Assembly (NCBI GenBank): GCA_004554485.1
Contig: SFLS01000007.1
Coordinates: forward strand, 1 to 53,479
DNA: 53,479 nt
Source of the DNA: Oscillospiraceae bacterium
Lineage (GTDB): Bacteria; Bacillota; Clostridia; Oscillospirales; Ruminococcaceae
Direction: 5' to 3'
Every line of letters starts with the position of its first letter. Position 1 is the stretch's first letter. The notes beneath the pieces are model-generated. The model had not been told where the DNA came from. It ran no database searches and worked only from the letters and a program-made list of their open reading frames with translations. This document shows, piece by piece, positions 42,707 through 51,188 of this stretch. Position numbers and translations under genes: made by a program.

Positions 42707-42969
42707 GAAAAAGCGGCTTCGTCCCGCAACAGGGACGAAGCCGCGAATGCTCCGTGGTACCACCCAGCTTTGCGCCCCGTGGGACGCACACTTTTCTGCC
42801 CGGTAACGAGGGCAAACCCGTCGCCGCCTACTTGCAACCGGTTCAGCGGCGCTGCTCCCCGGGGAACTTCTCACACCTTCCCCTGCGGCGCGCTTGCAGC
42901 CTGTGGAGCGCCTCTCTGTGCCAGGGAAATGGCGGGTACTTTTCCGGTTCACGGCATTTACTGCCTACT
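42707..42969 (-). promoter_or_regulatory. T-box riboswitch for phenylalanine (pheST leader)
   Basis: Minus-strand leader. Stem I has an AAGTA loop-E side and an opposite specifier loop with TTC (Phe) at 42864-42866. The T-box GGGTGGTACCACGG is at 42753-42766. The terminator is GCGGCTTCGTCCC (42713-42725) paired with GGGACGAAGCCGC (42732-42744), followed by TTTTT. Uncharged tRNA-Phe (anticodon GAA) would stabilise the anti-terminator. Confidence 0.93.
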
Positions 42970-42998
42970 ATTTTAGCATGACAAAAAGGGTTTTGCAA
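42970..42998 (-). promoter_or_regulatory. pheST promoter
   Basis: TTGCAA (42993-42998), 17 bases, TAAAAT (42970-42975). The TTGCAA is self-complementary and is also the -35 of the divergent acpS promoter. Confidence 0.75.
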
Positions 42999-43020
42999 GA
43001 GGAGAGTTTTATGATATAGT
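42993..43020 (+). promoter_or_regulatory. Divergent promoter towards acpS
   Basis: TTGCAA (42993-42998), 16 bases, TATAGT (43015-43020), using the same -35 hexamer as pheST. Confidence 0.6.
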
Positions 43021-43049
43021 AAAGATAACGGCAGGAGCCGGGGGACAGC

Positions 43050-43140
43050 GCCCCGCGCTGCCCGCCCCCCTGCGGGGGGGCGGGCCTTCGCGCCCCGGCG
43101 GGGCGCGAAGCGGCGGCGCCGAAGCGCCGCCGCGCGGGGC
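43050..43140. repeat. Cloverleaf-shaped palindromic element B
   Basis: An 8-bp outer stem GCCCCGCG/CGCGGGGC (43050-43057 with 43133-43140) encloses three hairpins: 43060-43085 (11 bp), 43086-43110 (11 bp, GGC loop) and 43111-43132 (9 bp, CGAA loop). Almost all bases are G or C. Same architecture as element A (33940-34024) but different sequence. It lies in the leader between the promoter at 43015 and acpS. Confidence 0.82.
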
Positions 43141-43182
43141 GGCAGTCTGCTCCCGGCAGAAACCGGGCGAAGGAGGGACAAA

Positions 43183-43551
43183 ATGCGGCTGCAGAACGGG
43201 ATAGACCTGGTGGAGATCGGCAGAATGGAAAAGTGCCTGCAGCGGGAGAGCTTTTGGGAGAAGTGTTTTTCGGCCCGGGAGCAGGCATATATCAAAGCAC
43301 AGGGCAACAATGCCGCCCAGACGGCGGCGGCGCTGTATGCGGCCAAGGAGGCCTTTGCCAAGGCGATGGGCACCGGACTGCGGGGCTTTGCGCTGCCGGA
43401 GGCAGCGGTGGAACACGACGACCTGGGCCGGCCGTATTTTGTGCTGAGCGGCAGGGCCGGACAGCTGGCCGCGGGGTGGCGGCTGGCGCTTTCGCTGAGC
43501 CATGAGGGAGGCCTGGCGATCGCCATGGTGACCGCGTGGCGGGAGGATTGA
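43183..43551 (+). CDS. acpS: Holo-[acyl-carrier-protein] synthase
   Basis: 122 residues of the AcpS phosphopantetheinyl transferase family. Mg ligands are Asp8 in GIDLVEIGR and the Glu in AAKEAFAKAMGTG; the LSLSHEGGLAIAMV ending is standard. It transfers 4'-phosphopantetheine from CoA to acyl carrier protein. ATG has AAGGAGG 6 bases in front. Confidence 0.95.
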   Translation: MRLQNGIDLVEIGRMEKCLQRESFWEKCFSAREQAYIKAQGNNAAQTAAALYAAKEAFAKAMGTGLRGFALPEAAVEHDDLGRPYFVLSGRAGQLAAGWRLALSLSHEGGLAIAMVTAWRED

Positions 43552-43649
43552 CAAAGAGGAGAGGGGAGCGCTGCGGCGCTCCCTTTTGGCGGAGAAACAT
43601 AATTGCAGCGGCGCCAGACATACCATAAAAGGGGAGAGGAGGCGCACCG

Positions 43650-44171
43650 ATGAAAAAAGTATGGGTATGGCTGCTGGGTCTGGCGCTGCTGTGCGGCTGC
43701 GCAGCAAACGAGGCGGTGGGGTATTCCCCGGAGGAGATAAAGACAAGGCTGGCGGCGGACTGCACCTTTACGGCGGAGTTCAGCTATGAAAAGACAGAGG
43801 GCCGGGCGACGGTGGAAAAGGCAGGCGAGCAGCTTTGCATCAGCATGACCGAGCCGGAAACGCTGGAGGGGCTGACCTTTATTTTGGGGCCGGAATCTTC
43901 GCAGATGATATACGGCGACACGGTGATCGATCTGCAGGACCACACGATACGCCAGGAAGCGCTGGCGGCGCTCCTGAAAAGAGCCTTGGCCGGGGCGGAT
44001 GAGCTGACCGTGACCCAGCAGAACGGCCGCATCCAGGCGACGGCGGACTGCACGTTTTTCCACTATACCGTGGAGCTGGAAGAGGATACCGGATACCCGA
44101 CGGGCATTTCGGTGCCGGAGCTGCAGATCGAGATTGTGATAACGGACTATACGCCGGCGGGGCGCGTATAG
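43650..44171 (+). CDS. Small lipoprotein of unknown function
   Basis: 173 residues with a signal peptide and lipobox (Cys17 in LLCGC). The mature part is an alternation of short strands (TAEFSYEKTEGRATVEKAG, then later YTVELEEDTGYPTGI), like a LolA/YidC-style or MucB-type beta sheet, but I cannot name the family. It follows acpS by 98 bases. Confidence 0.72.
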   Translation: MKKVWVWLLGLALLCGCAANEAVGYSPEEIKTRLAADCTFTAEFSYEKTEGRATVEKAGEQLCISMTEPETLEGLTFILGPESSQMIYGDTVIDLQDHTIRQEALAALLKRALAGADELTVTQQNGRIQATADCTFFHYTVELEEDTGYPTGISVPELQIEIVITDYTPAGRV

Positions 44172-44279
44172 AACGCACCGAATTATTCCCAAAGGCATAG
44201 AATGAACCGGGCCAACGTGATTAAAGCGCCCGGGACGCGGCAAAACTATGGATGAAAAAAGCCCGAGGGAGTGAGAAAG

Positions 44280-44648
44280 TTGAGCATCAAACGAGGCGAT
44301 ATTTTTTACGCGGACCTGAGCCCCGTGGTGGGTTCCGAGCAGGGGGGCGTGCGGCCGGTGCTGATCGTCCAGAACGACGTGGGCAACCGGTACAGCCCCA
44401 CGGTGATCGCGGCGGCGATTACCAGCCAGCACGATAAGGCAAAGCTGCCCACCCATATCGAAGTCCCCAGCACCGACAGCGGCCTGACGCGGGATTCGAT
44501 TGTGCTGCTGGAGCAGATAAGGACCATCGACAAAAAGCGGCTGAAGGAGAAAATGGGGCGTCTGGACGGCCCCAGCATGGCGGAGATCGATCAGGCGCTT
44601 TCCATCAGCTTTGGATTGGGGCAGGGCGGCCGGGGCGGCACTACATAA
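44280..44648 (+). CDS. MazF/EndoA-type mRNA interferase
   Basis: 122 residues nearly identical in layout to Bacillus EndoA: IKRGDIFYADLSPVVGSEQGG, RPVLIVQNDVGNRYSPTVI, LLEQIRTIDKKRL. It would cut mRNA at a specific short site. I start at TTG 44280 (GGGAG 8 bases upstream), matching the Bacillus start; GTG 44271 is an alternative. No MazE/EndoAI antitoxin gene is visible upstream or downstream, so either the antitoxin is elsewhere or the protein is not used as a toxin. Confidence 0.9.
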   Translation: MSIKRGDIFYADLSPVVGSEQGGVRPVLIVQNDVGNRYSPTVIAAAITSQHDKAKLPTHIEVPSTDSGLTRDSIVLLEQIRTIDKKRLKEKMGRLDGPSMAEIDQALSISFGLGQGGRGGTT

Positions 44649-44656
44649 GGTGCTGC

Positions 44657-44674
44657 GCCGGCTTCCGGCTTTTT
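44657..44674 (+). terminator. Terminator of the mazF gene
   Basis: GCCGG (44657-44661) pairs with CCGGC (44665-44669) around CTT, then TTTTT. Confidence 0.7.
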
Positions 44675-44698
44675 ATGAGACACAAATAAAACGCATAA

Positions 44699-44727
44699 AG
44701 CCCCCCGGTTTCTCCAGCCGGGGGGCT
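44699..44727 (-). terminator. Terminator of the HD-domain gene
   Basis: AGCCCCCCGG (44699-44708) pairs with CCGGGGGGCT (44718-44727). It is the reverse complement, with two changes, of the hairpin at 45409-45437. Confidence 0.8.
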
Positions 44728-44749
44728 CTGTTGTACGGTTTGCATTCTC

Positions 44750-45334
44750 TTAGTGATTTACGGCGGAGGTGTCCTTTTCCCGCAGGTAGGTGGCCTCCAG
44801 ATCGGCCAGGTGCAGCTTTACCGCAATGGGGTACTTATCAAACGCCACACTGATGGAAAAATTCCCGCCCCGGGCGGCGTCGTCAAAACCGCCCATGTGC
44901 CAGCGGATGGCCGTGGCCTCGGCGGGCTTCAGCCGTACAAACCGCTCGATGAGAAAGACGCTCTTTTCACCGTGGCCGTAAGGAAAAGCGTCCTCGATCT
45001 GATAAAACGGCACCTTTTCCCACTGGCCGGTCTGGTCGTTTTTGACATTCCGGGTGCTGACCTTGTAAAACTGCGCCTTGCAGATATCATGCAGCAGTGC
45101 GCACAGCGCAAAGCTTTCCATATTGTCGCAGGCAGGGTCAAAGTGCTTTTCCACCATCACCTCAAAGACATTGATGCTGTGCATCACCAGCCCCTGTGGA
45201 CAGGCGCAGTGATACCGGGTGCTGGCCGGTGCGGTAAAAAAATCGGTCGTCTGCAGCCATTCCAGCAGGCGGTCGGCGCCCTCCCGGTGGATGTTGGTCT
45301 GATAATATTCGATGAATTTCTGCTTATAATCCAT
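44750..45334 (-). CDS. HD-domain phosphohydrolase
   Basis: 194 residues. HD-superfamily residues are His52 (VMHSINV), His82-Asp83 (LLHDICK), and a later RWHMGG. Such proteins hydrolyse phosphate esters of nucleotides or cyclic nucleotides; the substrate is not clear. ATG 45334 has AAGGAG 7 bases in front; the longer frame has none. It is flanked by the inverted terminator copies. Confidence 0.83.
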   Translation of the reverse strand: MDYKQKFIEYYQTNIHREGADRLLEWLQTTDFFTAPASTRYHCACPQGLVMHSINVFEVMVEKHFDPACDNMESFALCALLHDICKAQFYKVSTRNVKNDQTGQWEKVPFYQIEDAFPYGHGEKSVFLIERFVRLKPAEATAIRWHMGGFDDAARGGNFSISVAFDKYPIAVKLHLADLEATYLREKDTSAVNH

Positions 45335-45408
45335 AATGCGGCTCCTTTGCGGGCGGTTATTATATATATTTATCATACCACACCTGCCCCGTCCGCCGCA
45401 ACCAAAAA

Positions 45409-45437
45409 AGCCCCCCGGCTGGAGAAACCGGGGGGTG
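45409..45437 (-). terminator. Terminator of the surface-protein gene
   Basis: CCCCCCGG (45411-45418) pairs with CCGGGGGG (45428-45435). On the minus strand it ends in TTTTTT. Inverted copy of 44699-44727. Confidence 0.82.
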
Positions 45438-45486
45438 TTTTTTGTGTTCGGTTCAGCGAACCGTCTCGGTGAGAGATAAGGTTACC

Positions 45487-46683
45487 TTATTTCTTCAGGG
45501 AGATAGCAGCGCCGGAAACCAGTGCAACAACAGCCAGGGCAGCAGCTACGCCAACAACATCGTTAGCGCCGGTGCCGGGGTTGGTGGTGGTGCCGGTGGT
45601 GGTACCAGCAGCGGTCAGAGCCTTGTCAGACAGAACGACGGGGCCGGTAACCTTAGCGGTAGCACGCAGAACGCCATTGTCATCGATCTTAGCGTTCAGG
45701 TTCTTCAGAGAACCGTCCGCATTGATCATATACAGGGAGTAGCCTTCCTTGGCTTCATTAACAGCGATCTCAACATCAACGCCGTAAGGAACAACAGTGC
45801 CATCCTCGATGACATCAGTCAGGGTTGCATCCTTAGTATACAGGTCGTTCTGAACTTTCTCGTTGATCTCATACTCAGGAATGGTTACAAAGTAAACCTT
45901 AGAACCAACCTTCAGATCAGCATAAGAATTGGAATCAGCCTCGTCAGTAACAACGAAAGTGGCTACTTTCTCGGTCACCTTAGCACCTTTAGCGATGGGA
46001 TACAGGGTATTACCAATGGTATTCTCATCGATATCATTAGCATCGTAAAGAGCGGTAGCGGAAGCGGTCAGAGTGGTGTCATCCTTATCATAGTGACGGC
46101 CATAGTTGAATACGAGGAAGAATTCGCCAACGTCGGTGGTGTCAAGAGCTCTCCAGCCCTCATATTCGTTATTGATGCCCATAGCTTCCATGTCAGAAAT
46201 GGTACCAAAGGTGTAGTTCATGGTTCCATCAGTCAGCTTCTTGGCAAAGCTATAAGCCTTAGCGCCATCAAAACCATACTTGGTAACGGTGACCTTGCTG
46301 ATAATGATATCAGCGGTATCATCCAGGATAGCGGTATCGTTGGTTTTAGTGGCGATAACATACTTATAGGCAACATTAGTGCCTTCCTTTACCTTAACCC
46401 AGCCCTGAGAAGCAACAAGGTCAGATCCCTTATCAAAGGTAACAGCAACTTTATTCTTTTCGGGAGCAAAAGTGCCATCCTTATTCAGAACAGCCTTTGT
46501 GCCTTCCAGACCGAGTTCAGCACGATCGAGAACGATGGCCTCACCAGGAACAATAACACGATAAGCGGGATTTTCTGCGGTCAAAGTGGTGTCGGGAGCA
46601 GTAGTAACGCCAGTTACACCAACAGCCATCGCCATGGTGCAAACCATGATGACAGCCAGTACCAGTGCGAGTACTTTTTTCAT
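45487..46683 (-). CDS. Secreted surface protein with NPGTG C-terminal anchor-like signal
   Basis: 398 residues. Signal peptide ends near Ala20 (VCTMAMA). The C-terminus is NPGTGAND (from residue 368), then a 19-residue hydrophobic helix and a KK tail, like a sortase-type or membrane anchor. The region between is Asp/Thr-rich with many short strands and no Cys after the signal peptide. I know of no named domain in it. It has AGGAGG before the ATG and a strong terminator, and its base composition is clearly AT-richer than its neighbours, so it may be expressed at a high level or acquired. No sortase gene is in the window. Confidence 0.75.
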   Translation of the reverse strand: MKKVLALVLAVIMVCTMAMAVGVTGVTTAPDTTLTAENPAYRVIVPGEAIVLDRAELGLEGTKAVLNKDGTFAPEKNKVAVTFDKGSDLVASQGWVKVKEGTNVAYKYVIATKTNDTAILDDTADIIISKVTVTKYGFDGAKAYSFAKKLTDGTMNYTFGTISDMEAMGINNEYEGWRALDTTDVGEFFLVFNYGRHYDKDDTTLTASATALYDANDIDENTIGNTLYPIAKGAKVTEKVATFVVTDEADSNSYADLKVGSKVYFVTIPEYEINEKVQNDLYTKDATLTDVIEDGTVVPYGVDVEIAVNEAKEGYSLYMINADGSLKNLNAKIDDNGVLRATAKVTGPVVLSDKALTAAGTTTGTTTNPGTGANDVVGVAAALAVVALVSGAAISLKK

Positions 46684-46780
46684 TGTGATTTCCTCCTAAA
46701 ATCACCGCCTTTTTGTGACATCACCGGGGAGCGATGTGCATAGAATATGGAAGTTAATCTCTTCATAAAGGAGGATTATT

Positions 46781-46903
46781 GTGGAAGAAGATGGCGCAAT
46801 TTATGAAGAAGAACGGCAAATTTGGTTTTCCGTGGGCGGGGATGTGGATGATTTCATTTTTTTTGATGCGGCACAACCGCAAAAAACGTCCTCCGAGCGG
46901 TAA
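46781..46903 (+). CDS. Small acidic open frame, 40 residues
   Basis: GTG 46781 has AAGGAGG 6 bases in front. The frame (VEEDGAIYEEERQIWFSVGG at the start, acidic) stops with TAA in the loop of a terminator hairpin. No known family. An overlapping frame with ATG at 46791 is also open but runs through the terminator. Confidence 0.4.
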   Translation: MEEDGAIYEEERQIWFSVGGDVDDFIFFDAAQPQKTSSER

Positions 46904-46922
46904 GCCCCGGAGGATGTTTTTT
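46889..46922 (+). terminator. Terminator between small frame and PHP gene
   Basis: TCCTCCG (46889-46895) pairs with CGGAGGA (46908-46914), then GTTTTTTT. It serves the plus strand. Confidence 0.8.
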
Positions 46923-46937
46923 TGCGCAAATGGTGTA

Positions 46938-47792
46938 TTATTGGTGTAACTCCGGCGGGAGCAGCCGCCCCAGCCGCAGGCGGTGCGGTTCCATCATCAG
47001 CCGGCCGATCTGGAACTGCTCCGAGCCGCTGAGATGGCCGAAAAGCCCGTGAGAATCGCTTCCGGAGGTGATAAGCAGCCCTTTTTTCTCGCAAAAAAGC
47101 GCCGTCTGCGCCGAGAAGGTTTTGCTCTGTCCGGGGTAGTAGGCCTCGATGCCGCCCAGCCCCAGCGCGCACAGCTCGGTGTAATTGGTGTATAAAGTGG
47201 CTAATTCGCACCCGGAAAAGTAATTGCAGGGATGCGCCAGCACCGGGATCCCATCGGCCCGCAGCAGCGCTGCGATGACCTCCTCCGCCGCCGGAAAGGG
47301 GTAGGCGGTGTAATCCAGTCCGTAGCGGGCGTACAGCGGCATTCCCTCCTCCGGCGAGCCGGTGACGCCCTTTTGGTGCAGGTAATGCAGCCCCGCCCAG
47401 CCGCCCAGCAGGGTATCATAGCGGAAATCGCGGTATTCCCGGGGGCTGAGCTGTGGGTATTCGGGCGCCATCCGCTCCACCAGATCGACGCTCATCTGCA
47501 GCAGCAGCTCCCGGCAGCGGTGGGACAGTTCGGCCAGCTCCGGGGTCGGGGTAAAATCGTACCCCAGAATATGCAGGTGATATCCCTGCCACCGGCAGTC
47601 AAATTCCACCCCGCGGATGGCGATAACGCCCAGGTCCTCACAGGCGGCGGCAAAGCGCTCGCAGCCCAGCCAGTTATTATGGTCACACAGCGCGGCCAGC
47701 CCCACACCGCTGTCCCGGCAGGCCAGCGCGGCCTGCTCCGGGGTCTGGGCGCCGTCCGAAAAATAGCTGTGGATATGCAGATCGACAAACAT
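46938..47792 (-). CDS. PHP-domain phosphoesterase
   Basis: 284 residues of the PHP (polymerase and histidinol phosphatase) fold. Metal ligands appear in DLHIHSYFSDG (His6, His8), CDHNNW, GVEFDC, HLHILGY and PVLAHP, and in the SDSHG near the end. Such enzymes are nucleoside 3',5'-bisphosphate or oligonucleotide phosphoesterases (e.g. RNase AM type). ATG 47792 has AAAGGAG 10 bases before it; the long upstream extension of the frame has no site. Confidence 0.88.
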   Translation of the reverse strand: MFVDLHIHSYFSDGAQTPEQAALACRDSGVGLAALCDHNNWLGCERFAAACEDLGVIAIRGVEFDCRWQGYHLHILGYDFTPTPELAELSHRCRELLLQMSVDLVERMAPEYPQLSPREYRDFRYDTLLGGWAGLHYLHQKGVTGSPEEGMPLYARYGLDYTAYPFPAAEEVIAALLRADGIPVLAHPCNYFSGCELATLYTNYTELCALGLGGIEAYYPGQSKTFSAQTALFCEKKGLLITSGSDSHGLFGHLSGSEQFQIGRLMMEPHRLRLGRLLPPELHQ

Positions 47793-47971
47793 GGAAAAAT
47801 CTCTCCTTTCGTACAGTGCTATAGTACCATTTTGGGGGACAGATTGGCAAGGCCGACGGGCCATTTTGCCACCGCCGCACTCTTTGTTAGGCGAAAAGCA
47901 ATCAAATTGTACCAAATCCAACCGAAAAAGTATGATTTTTGTAAAATTACACAAATGATTATGGAATTTGC

Positions 47972-48000
47972 TTGCCGAATTTGGACAGGACTGTTATAAT
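47972..48000 (+). promoter_or_regulatory. Promoter of the glycogen operon
   Basis: TTGCCG (47972-47977), 17 bases, TATAAT (47995-48000). The leader of about 70 bases contains GGGGAG/CTCCCC. Confidence 0.78.
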
Positions 48001-48073
48001 AATCGTGGGGAGATAGGGGCTGCCGTTCTCCCCGGGTTGTTATCCCTTTGGCTAAAGGAGACGAAGCAAAACC

Positions 48074-49969
48074 ATGAACAGGATCACCAAATCGAAGGAA
48101 ATGCCGGTTTATCTGTTCCACCAGGGCACCAACGCGCACGCCTGGGAGCTTTTGGGGGCGCACCGGCAGCAAAACGGCAAGACCTCCTTCTGCACTTGGG
48201 CGCCCCATGCCGCGGCGGTCAGCGTAGTGGGGGATTTTAACGGCTGGGACGCCGCCGCCCACCCCATGACCCGCCTGAACAACGAGGGCCTGTGGGGGAC
48301 CACGGTGGAGCTGACACACGACTACGATTGCTATAAATACATAATTACCGCGCCGGACGGCCGAAAGCTGTACAAGGCGGACCCTTACGCTTTCCACACT
48401 CAGACGCCGCCGCAGAATGCCAGCAAGGTGTACCGGCTGCAGGGCTACCGCTGGCACGACGCCGCCTGGATGGCCGCCCGCGCCGGGCAGGACGCCAACA
48501 CCCGCCCGGTGAATATTTACGAGCTGCATATCGGCTCCTGGCGGCGCCATGCGGATGGGAACTGCTATTCCTACCGCCAGCTGGCCGGGGAGCTGCCGGC
48601 GTATCTGACCGAAATGGGGTATACCCATGTGGAGCTGCTGCCCCCCACCGAGCATCCTTACGACGGCTCCTGGGGCTACCAGGTGACCGGCTATTTTGCC
48701 CCCAGCAGCCGCTACGGCACCCCGCACGACTTTATGGCGCTGGTGGATGCCCTGCATCAGGCGGGGATCGGGGTCATTATGGACTGGGTGCCGGCGCATT
48801 TCCCCAAGGATGACTTTGGCCTGTGCGAATACGACGGCCTGTGCTGCTACGAATACAGCGACCGCGCCAAGTGGGAGCACCGGGACTGGGGTACGCGGGT
48901 CTTTGATTTCGGCCGCACCGAGGTGCAGAGCTTCCTGGTTTCCAGCGCCAACTTCTGGGCGCATCTCTACCACATCGACGGCATCCGGGTGGACGCCGTG
49001 GCCTCGATGCTGTACCTGGATTACGGCCGGCAGGAGGGCGAATGGCGTCCCAACATCAACGGCGGACGGGAGAACCTGGAGGCGGTAGCCTTTTTGCGCA
49101 AGCTGAACCATTCCCTGCTTACCGAGCATCCGGGCTTTTTGATGATCGCAGAGGAATCCACCGCATGGCCGCTGGTGACCCGACCGCCGGAGGTCGGGGG
49201 GCTGGGCTTCAACTTTAAGTGGAACATGGGCTGGATGAACGACACCCTGTTTTACCTCAAGCTGGACCCCTACTTCCGCAGCTACAACCACGATAAGCTG
49301 ACCTTCAGCATGATGTACGCCTTCAGCGAAAACTTTATCCTGCCCATTTCCCACGATGAGGTGGTGCACGGCAAGGGTTCGCTGCTGAATAAAATGCCCG
49401 GCAGCTACGAGCAGAAGTTTGCGGGGCTGCGCACCTTTATGGGCTATATGATGACGCACCCCGGCAAAAAGCTGCTGTTTATGGGCTGCGAATTCGGGCA
49501 GTTCATCGAGTGGGATTACCAAAAGCAGCTGGACTGGATGCTGCTGGAGTATGAAAGCCACCGCAAAACAAGGGATTACATCCGGGCGCTGAACCACTAC
49601 TATCTGTCGCACCCGGCACTGTGGCAGGTGGAGGATAACTGGGACGGCTTCCGCTGGCTGAACGCCGACGATAATACCCGCAGCGTCATCAGCTACTACC
49701 GGGCGGACGAAGAGGGCCGCAAGGTGCTGGTGCTGTGCAACTTTGCGCCGGTAAAATGGGAAAACTACCTGCTGGGCGTGCCGGAGGCCGCCGATTACCG
49801 GGTGGTGCTGTGCAGCGAGGAAGCCTGCTTTGGCGGGGCGGGGTTTGAACGGGGGACGGTATACCGCAGCGAAGAAGCCCCGCAGGGCCAGTGGCCCCGC
49901 AGCATCACGCTGGATGTCCCGCCGCTGTGCTGTATGCTGCTGGAATCCATCAACACCGAGGAGGAATGA
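48074..49969 (+). CDS. glgB: 1,4-alpha-glucan branching enzyme
   Basis: 631 residues, GH13. The N-terminal carbohydrate-binding CBM48 (about 35-120) includes VVGDFNGWD. Catalytic parts: MDWVPAHFPKD, nucleophile Asp307 in GIRVDAV, acid/base Glu360 in IAEEST, and SHDEVVHGKGS. It adds alpha-1,6 branches to glycogen. Ribosome site AAGGAG is 13 bases from the ATG, which is long. First of four glycogen genes. Confidence 0.96.
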   Translation: MNRITKSKEMPVYLFHQGTNAHAWELLGAHRQQNGKTSFCTWAPHAAAVSVVGDFNGWDAAAHPMTRLNNEGLWGTTVELTHDYDCYKYIITAPDGRKLYKADPYAFHTQTPPQNASKVYRLQGYRWHDAAWMAARAGQDANTRPVNIYELHIGSWRRHADGNCYSYRQLAGELPAYLTEMGYTHVELLPPTEHPYDGSWGYQVTGYFAPSSRYGTPHDFMALVDALHQAGIGVIMDWVPAHFPKDDFGLCEYDGLCCYEYSDRAKWEHRDWGTRVFDFGRTEVQSFLVSSANFWAHLYHIDGIRVDAVASMLYLDYGRQEGEWRPNINGGRENLEAVAFLRKLNHSLLTEHPGFLMIAEESTAWPLVTRPPEVGGLGFNFKWNMGWMNDTLFYLKLDPYFRSYNHDKLTFSMMYAFSENFILPISHDEVVHGKGSLLNKMPGSYEQKFAGLRTFMGYMMTHPGKKLLFMGCEFGQFIEWDYQKQLDWMLLEYESHRKTRDYIRALNHYYLSHPALWQVEDNWDGFRWLNADDNTRSVISYYRADEEGRKVLVLCNFAPVKWENYLLGVPEAADYRVVLCSEEACFGGAGFERGTVYRSEEAPQGQWPRSITLDVPPLCCMLLESINTEEE

Positions 49970-49972
49970 CAG

Positions 49973-51187
49973 ATGTTCATGAAGAAAGAATGGGTGGCAA
50001 TGCTGCTGGCCGGCGGCCAGGGCAGCCGTCTGTACGCCCTGACCAAGAAGCTGGCCAAACCCGCCGTCCCTTTTGGCGGCAAATACCGTATCATTGATTT
50101 TCCGCTTTCCAACTGCGTCAATTCCGGGATTGATACCGTGGGCGTGCTGACCCAGTACCAGCCCCTGGTGCTCAACGAGTACCTCGGCAACGGCCAGCCG
50201 TGGGATCTGGACCGGCTCAACGGCGGCGTTTTTGTGCTGCCCCCCTACCAGAAAAGCAGCGGCAGCGACTGGTATACCGGCACCGCCAACGCCATCTGTC
50301 AGAACATTCCCTTTATCGAGCGGTACGACCCCGAATATGTCCTGATCCTTTCCGGCGACCACATCTACAAGATGGACTACACCAAAATGCTGGATCACCA
50401 TAAAAAGACGGGCGCCGACTGCACCATCGCGGTGTTCGAGGTGCCGATGGAGGAGGCCTCCCGCTTCGGCATCATGAACACCCGGGAGGATACTACCATC
50501 TACGAGTTTGAGGAGAAGCCCAAAAATCCCAAGAGCAATCTGGCTTCGATGGGCGTTTACATCTTCAGCTGGAAAAAGCTGCGGGAATACCTGCTGGCCG
50601 ATGACGCCGATCCCACTTCCGAAAAGGACTTCGGCAAAAATATCATCCCCAAGATGCTGGCGGCCGGCGAAAAGCTGGTAGCCTACTCCTTTGAGGGCTA
50701 CTGGAAGGACGTCGGCACCATCGACAGCCTGTGGGAAGCCAATATGGACCTGCTGGACCCCCGGGTGCCGATGGACCTTTACGACCCCAGCTGGAAGATC
50801 TACAGCCGCAACCCCTGTATGCCGCCGCACTACATCGCCCGCGGCGCCAAGGTGCAGAACTCGATGGTCTCCGAGGGCTGCGAGATCGCCGGCAACGTGG
50901 ATTTTTCCATTCTGTTCGCCGGTGTTAAGGTCGCGGAGAACGCCGTTGTCGATTCCAGCATCCTGATGCCGGGCGCCGTCGTGGAAGAGGGCGCCGAGGT
51001 GCATTTCGCCATTGTGGCGGAAAACGCGGTGATCCGCCGGGGCGCCTATGTCGGCGAACGCCCGGAGCTGATCGAACAAAAGGAAAATTGGGGCGTCACC
51101 GTCATCGGCGCGGGAATCACGGTGGGCGCCGGCGCCGTTGTGCCGGCCCGCTCCATGGTGGAACAGGACATTGGGGAGGTGCTGTGA
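49973..51187 (+). CDS. glgC: Glucose-1-phosphate adenylyltransferase
   Basis: 404 residues. Starts with WVAMLLAGGQGSRLYALT, the nucleotidyltransferase site; PAVPFGGKYRIIDFPLSN and a left-handed beta-helix C-terminus follow. It makes ADP-glucose, the rate-limiting donor for glycogen. Only three bases separate it from glgB; GAGGAGG is 8 bases before the ATG. It pairs with GlgD downstream. Confidence 0.96.
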   Translation: MFMKKEWVAMLLAGGQGSRLYALTKKLAKPAVPFGGKYRIIDFPLSNCVNSGIDTVGVLTQYQPLVLNEYLGNGQPWDLDRLNGGVFVLPPYQKSSGSDWYTGTANAICQNIPFIERYDPEYVLILSGDHIYKMDYTKMLDHHKKTGADCTIAVFEVPMEEASRFGIMNTREDTTIYEFEEKPKNPKSNLASMGVYIFSWKKLREYLLADDADPTSEKDFGKNIIPKMLAAGEKLVAYSFEGYWKDVGTIDSLWEANMDLLDPRVPMDLYDPSWKIYSRNPCMPPHYIARGAKVQNSMVSEGCEIAGNVDFSILFAGVKVAENAVVDSSILMPGAVVEEGAEVHFAIVAENAVIRRGAYVGERPELIEQKENWGVTVIGAGITVGAGAVVPARSMVEQDIGEVL

Positions 51188-51188
51188 A

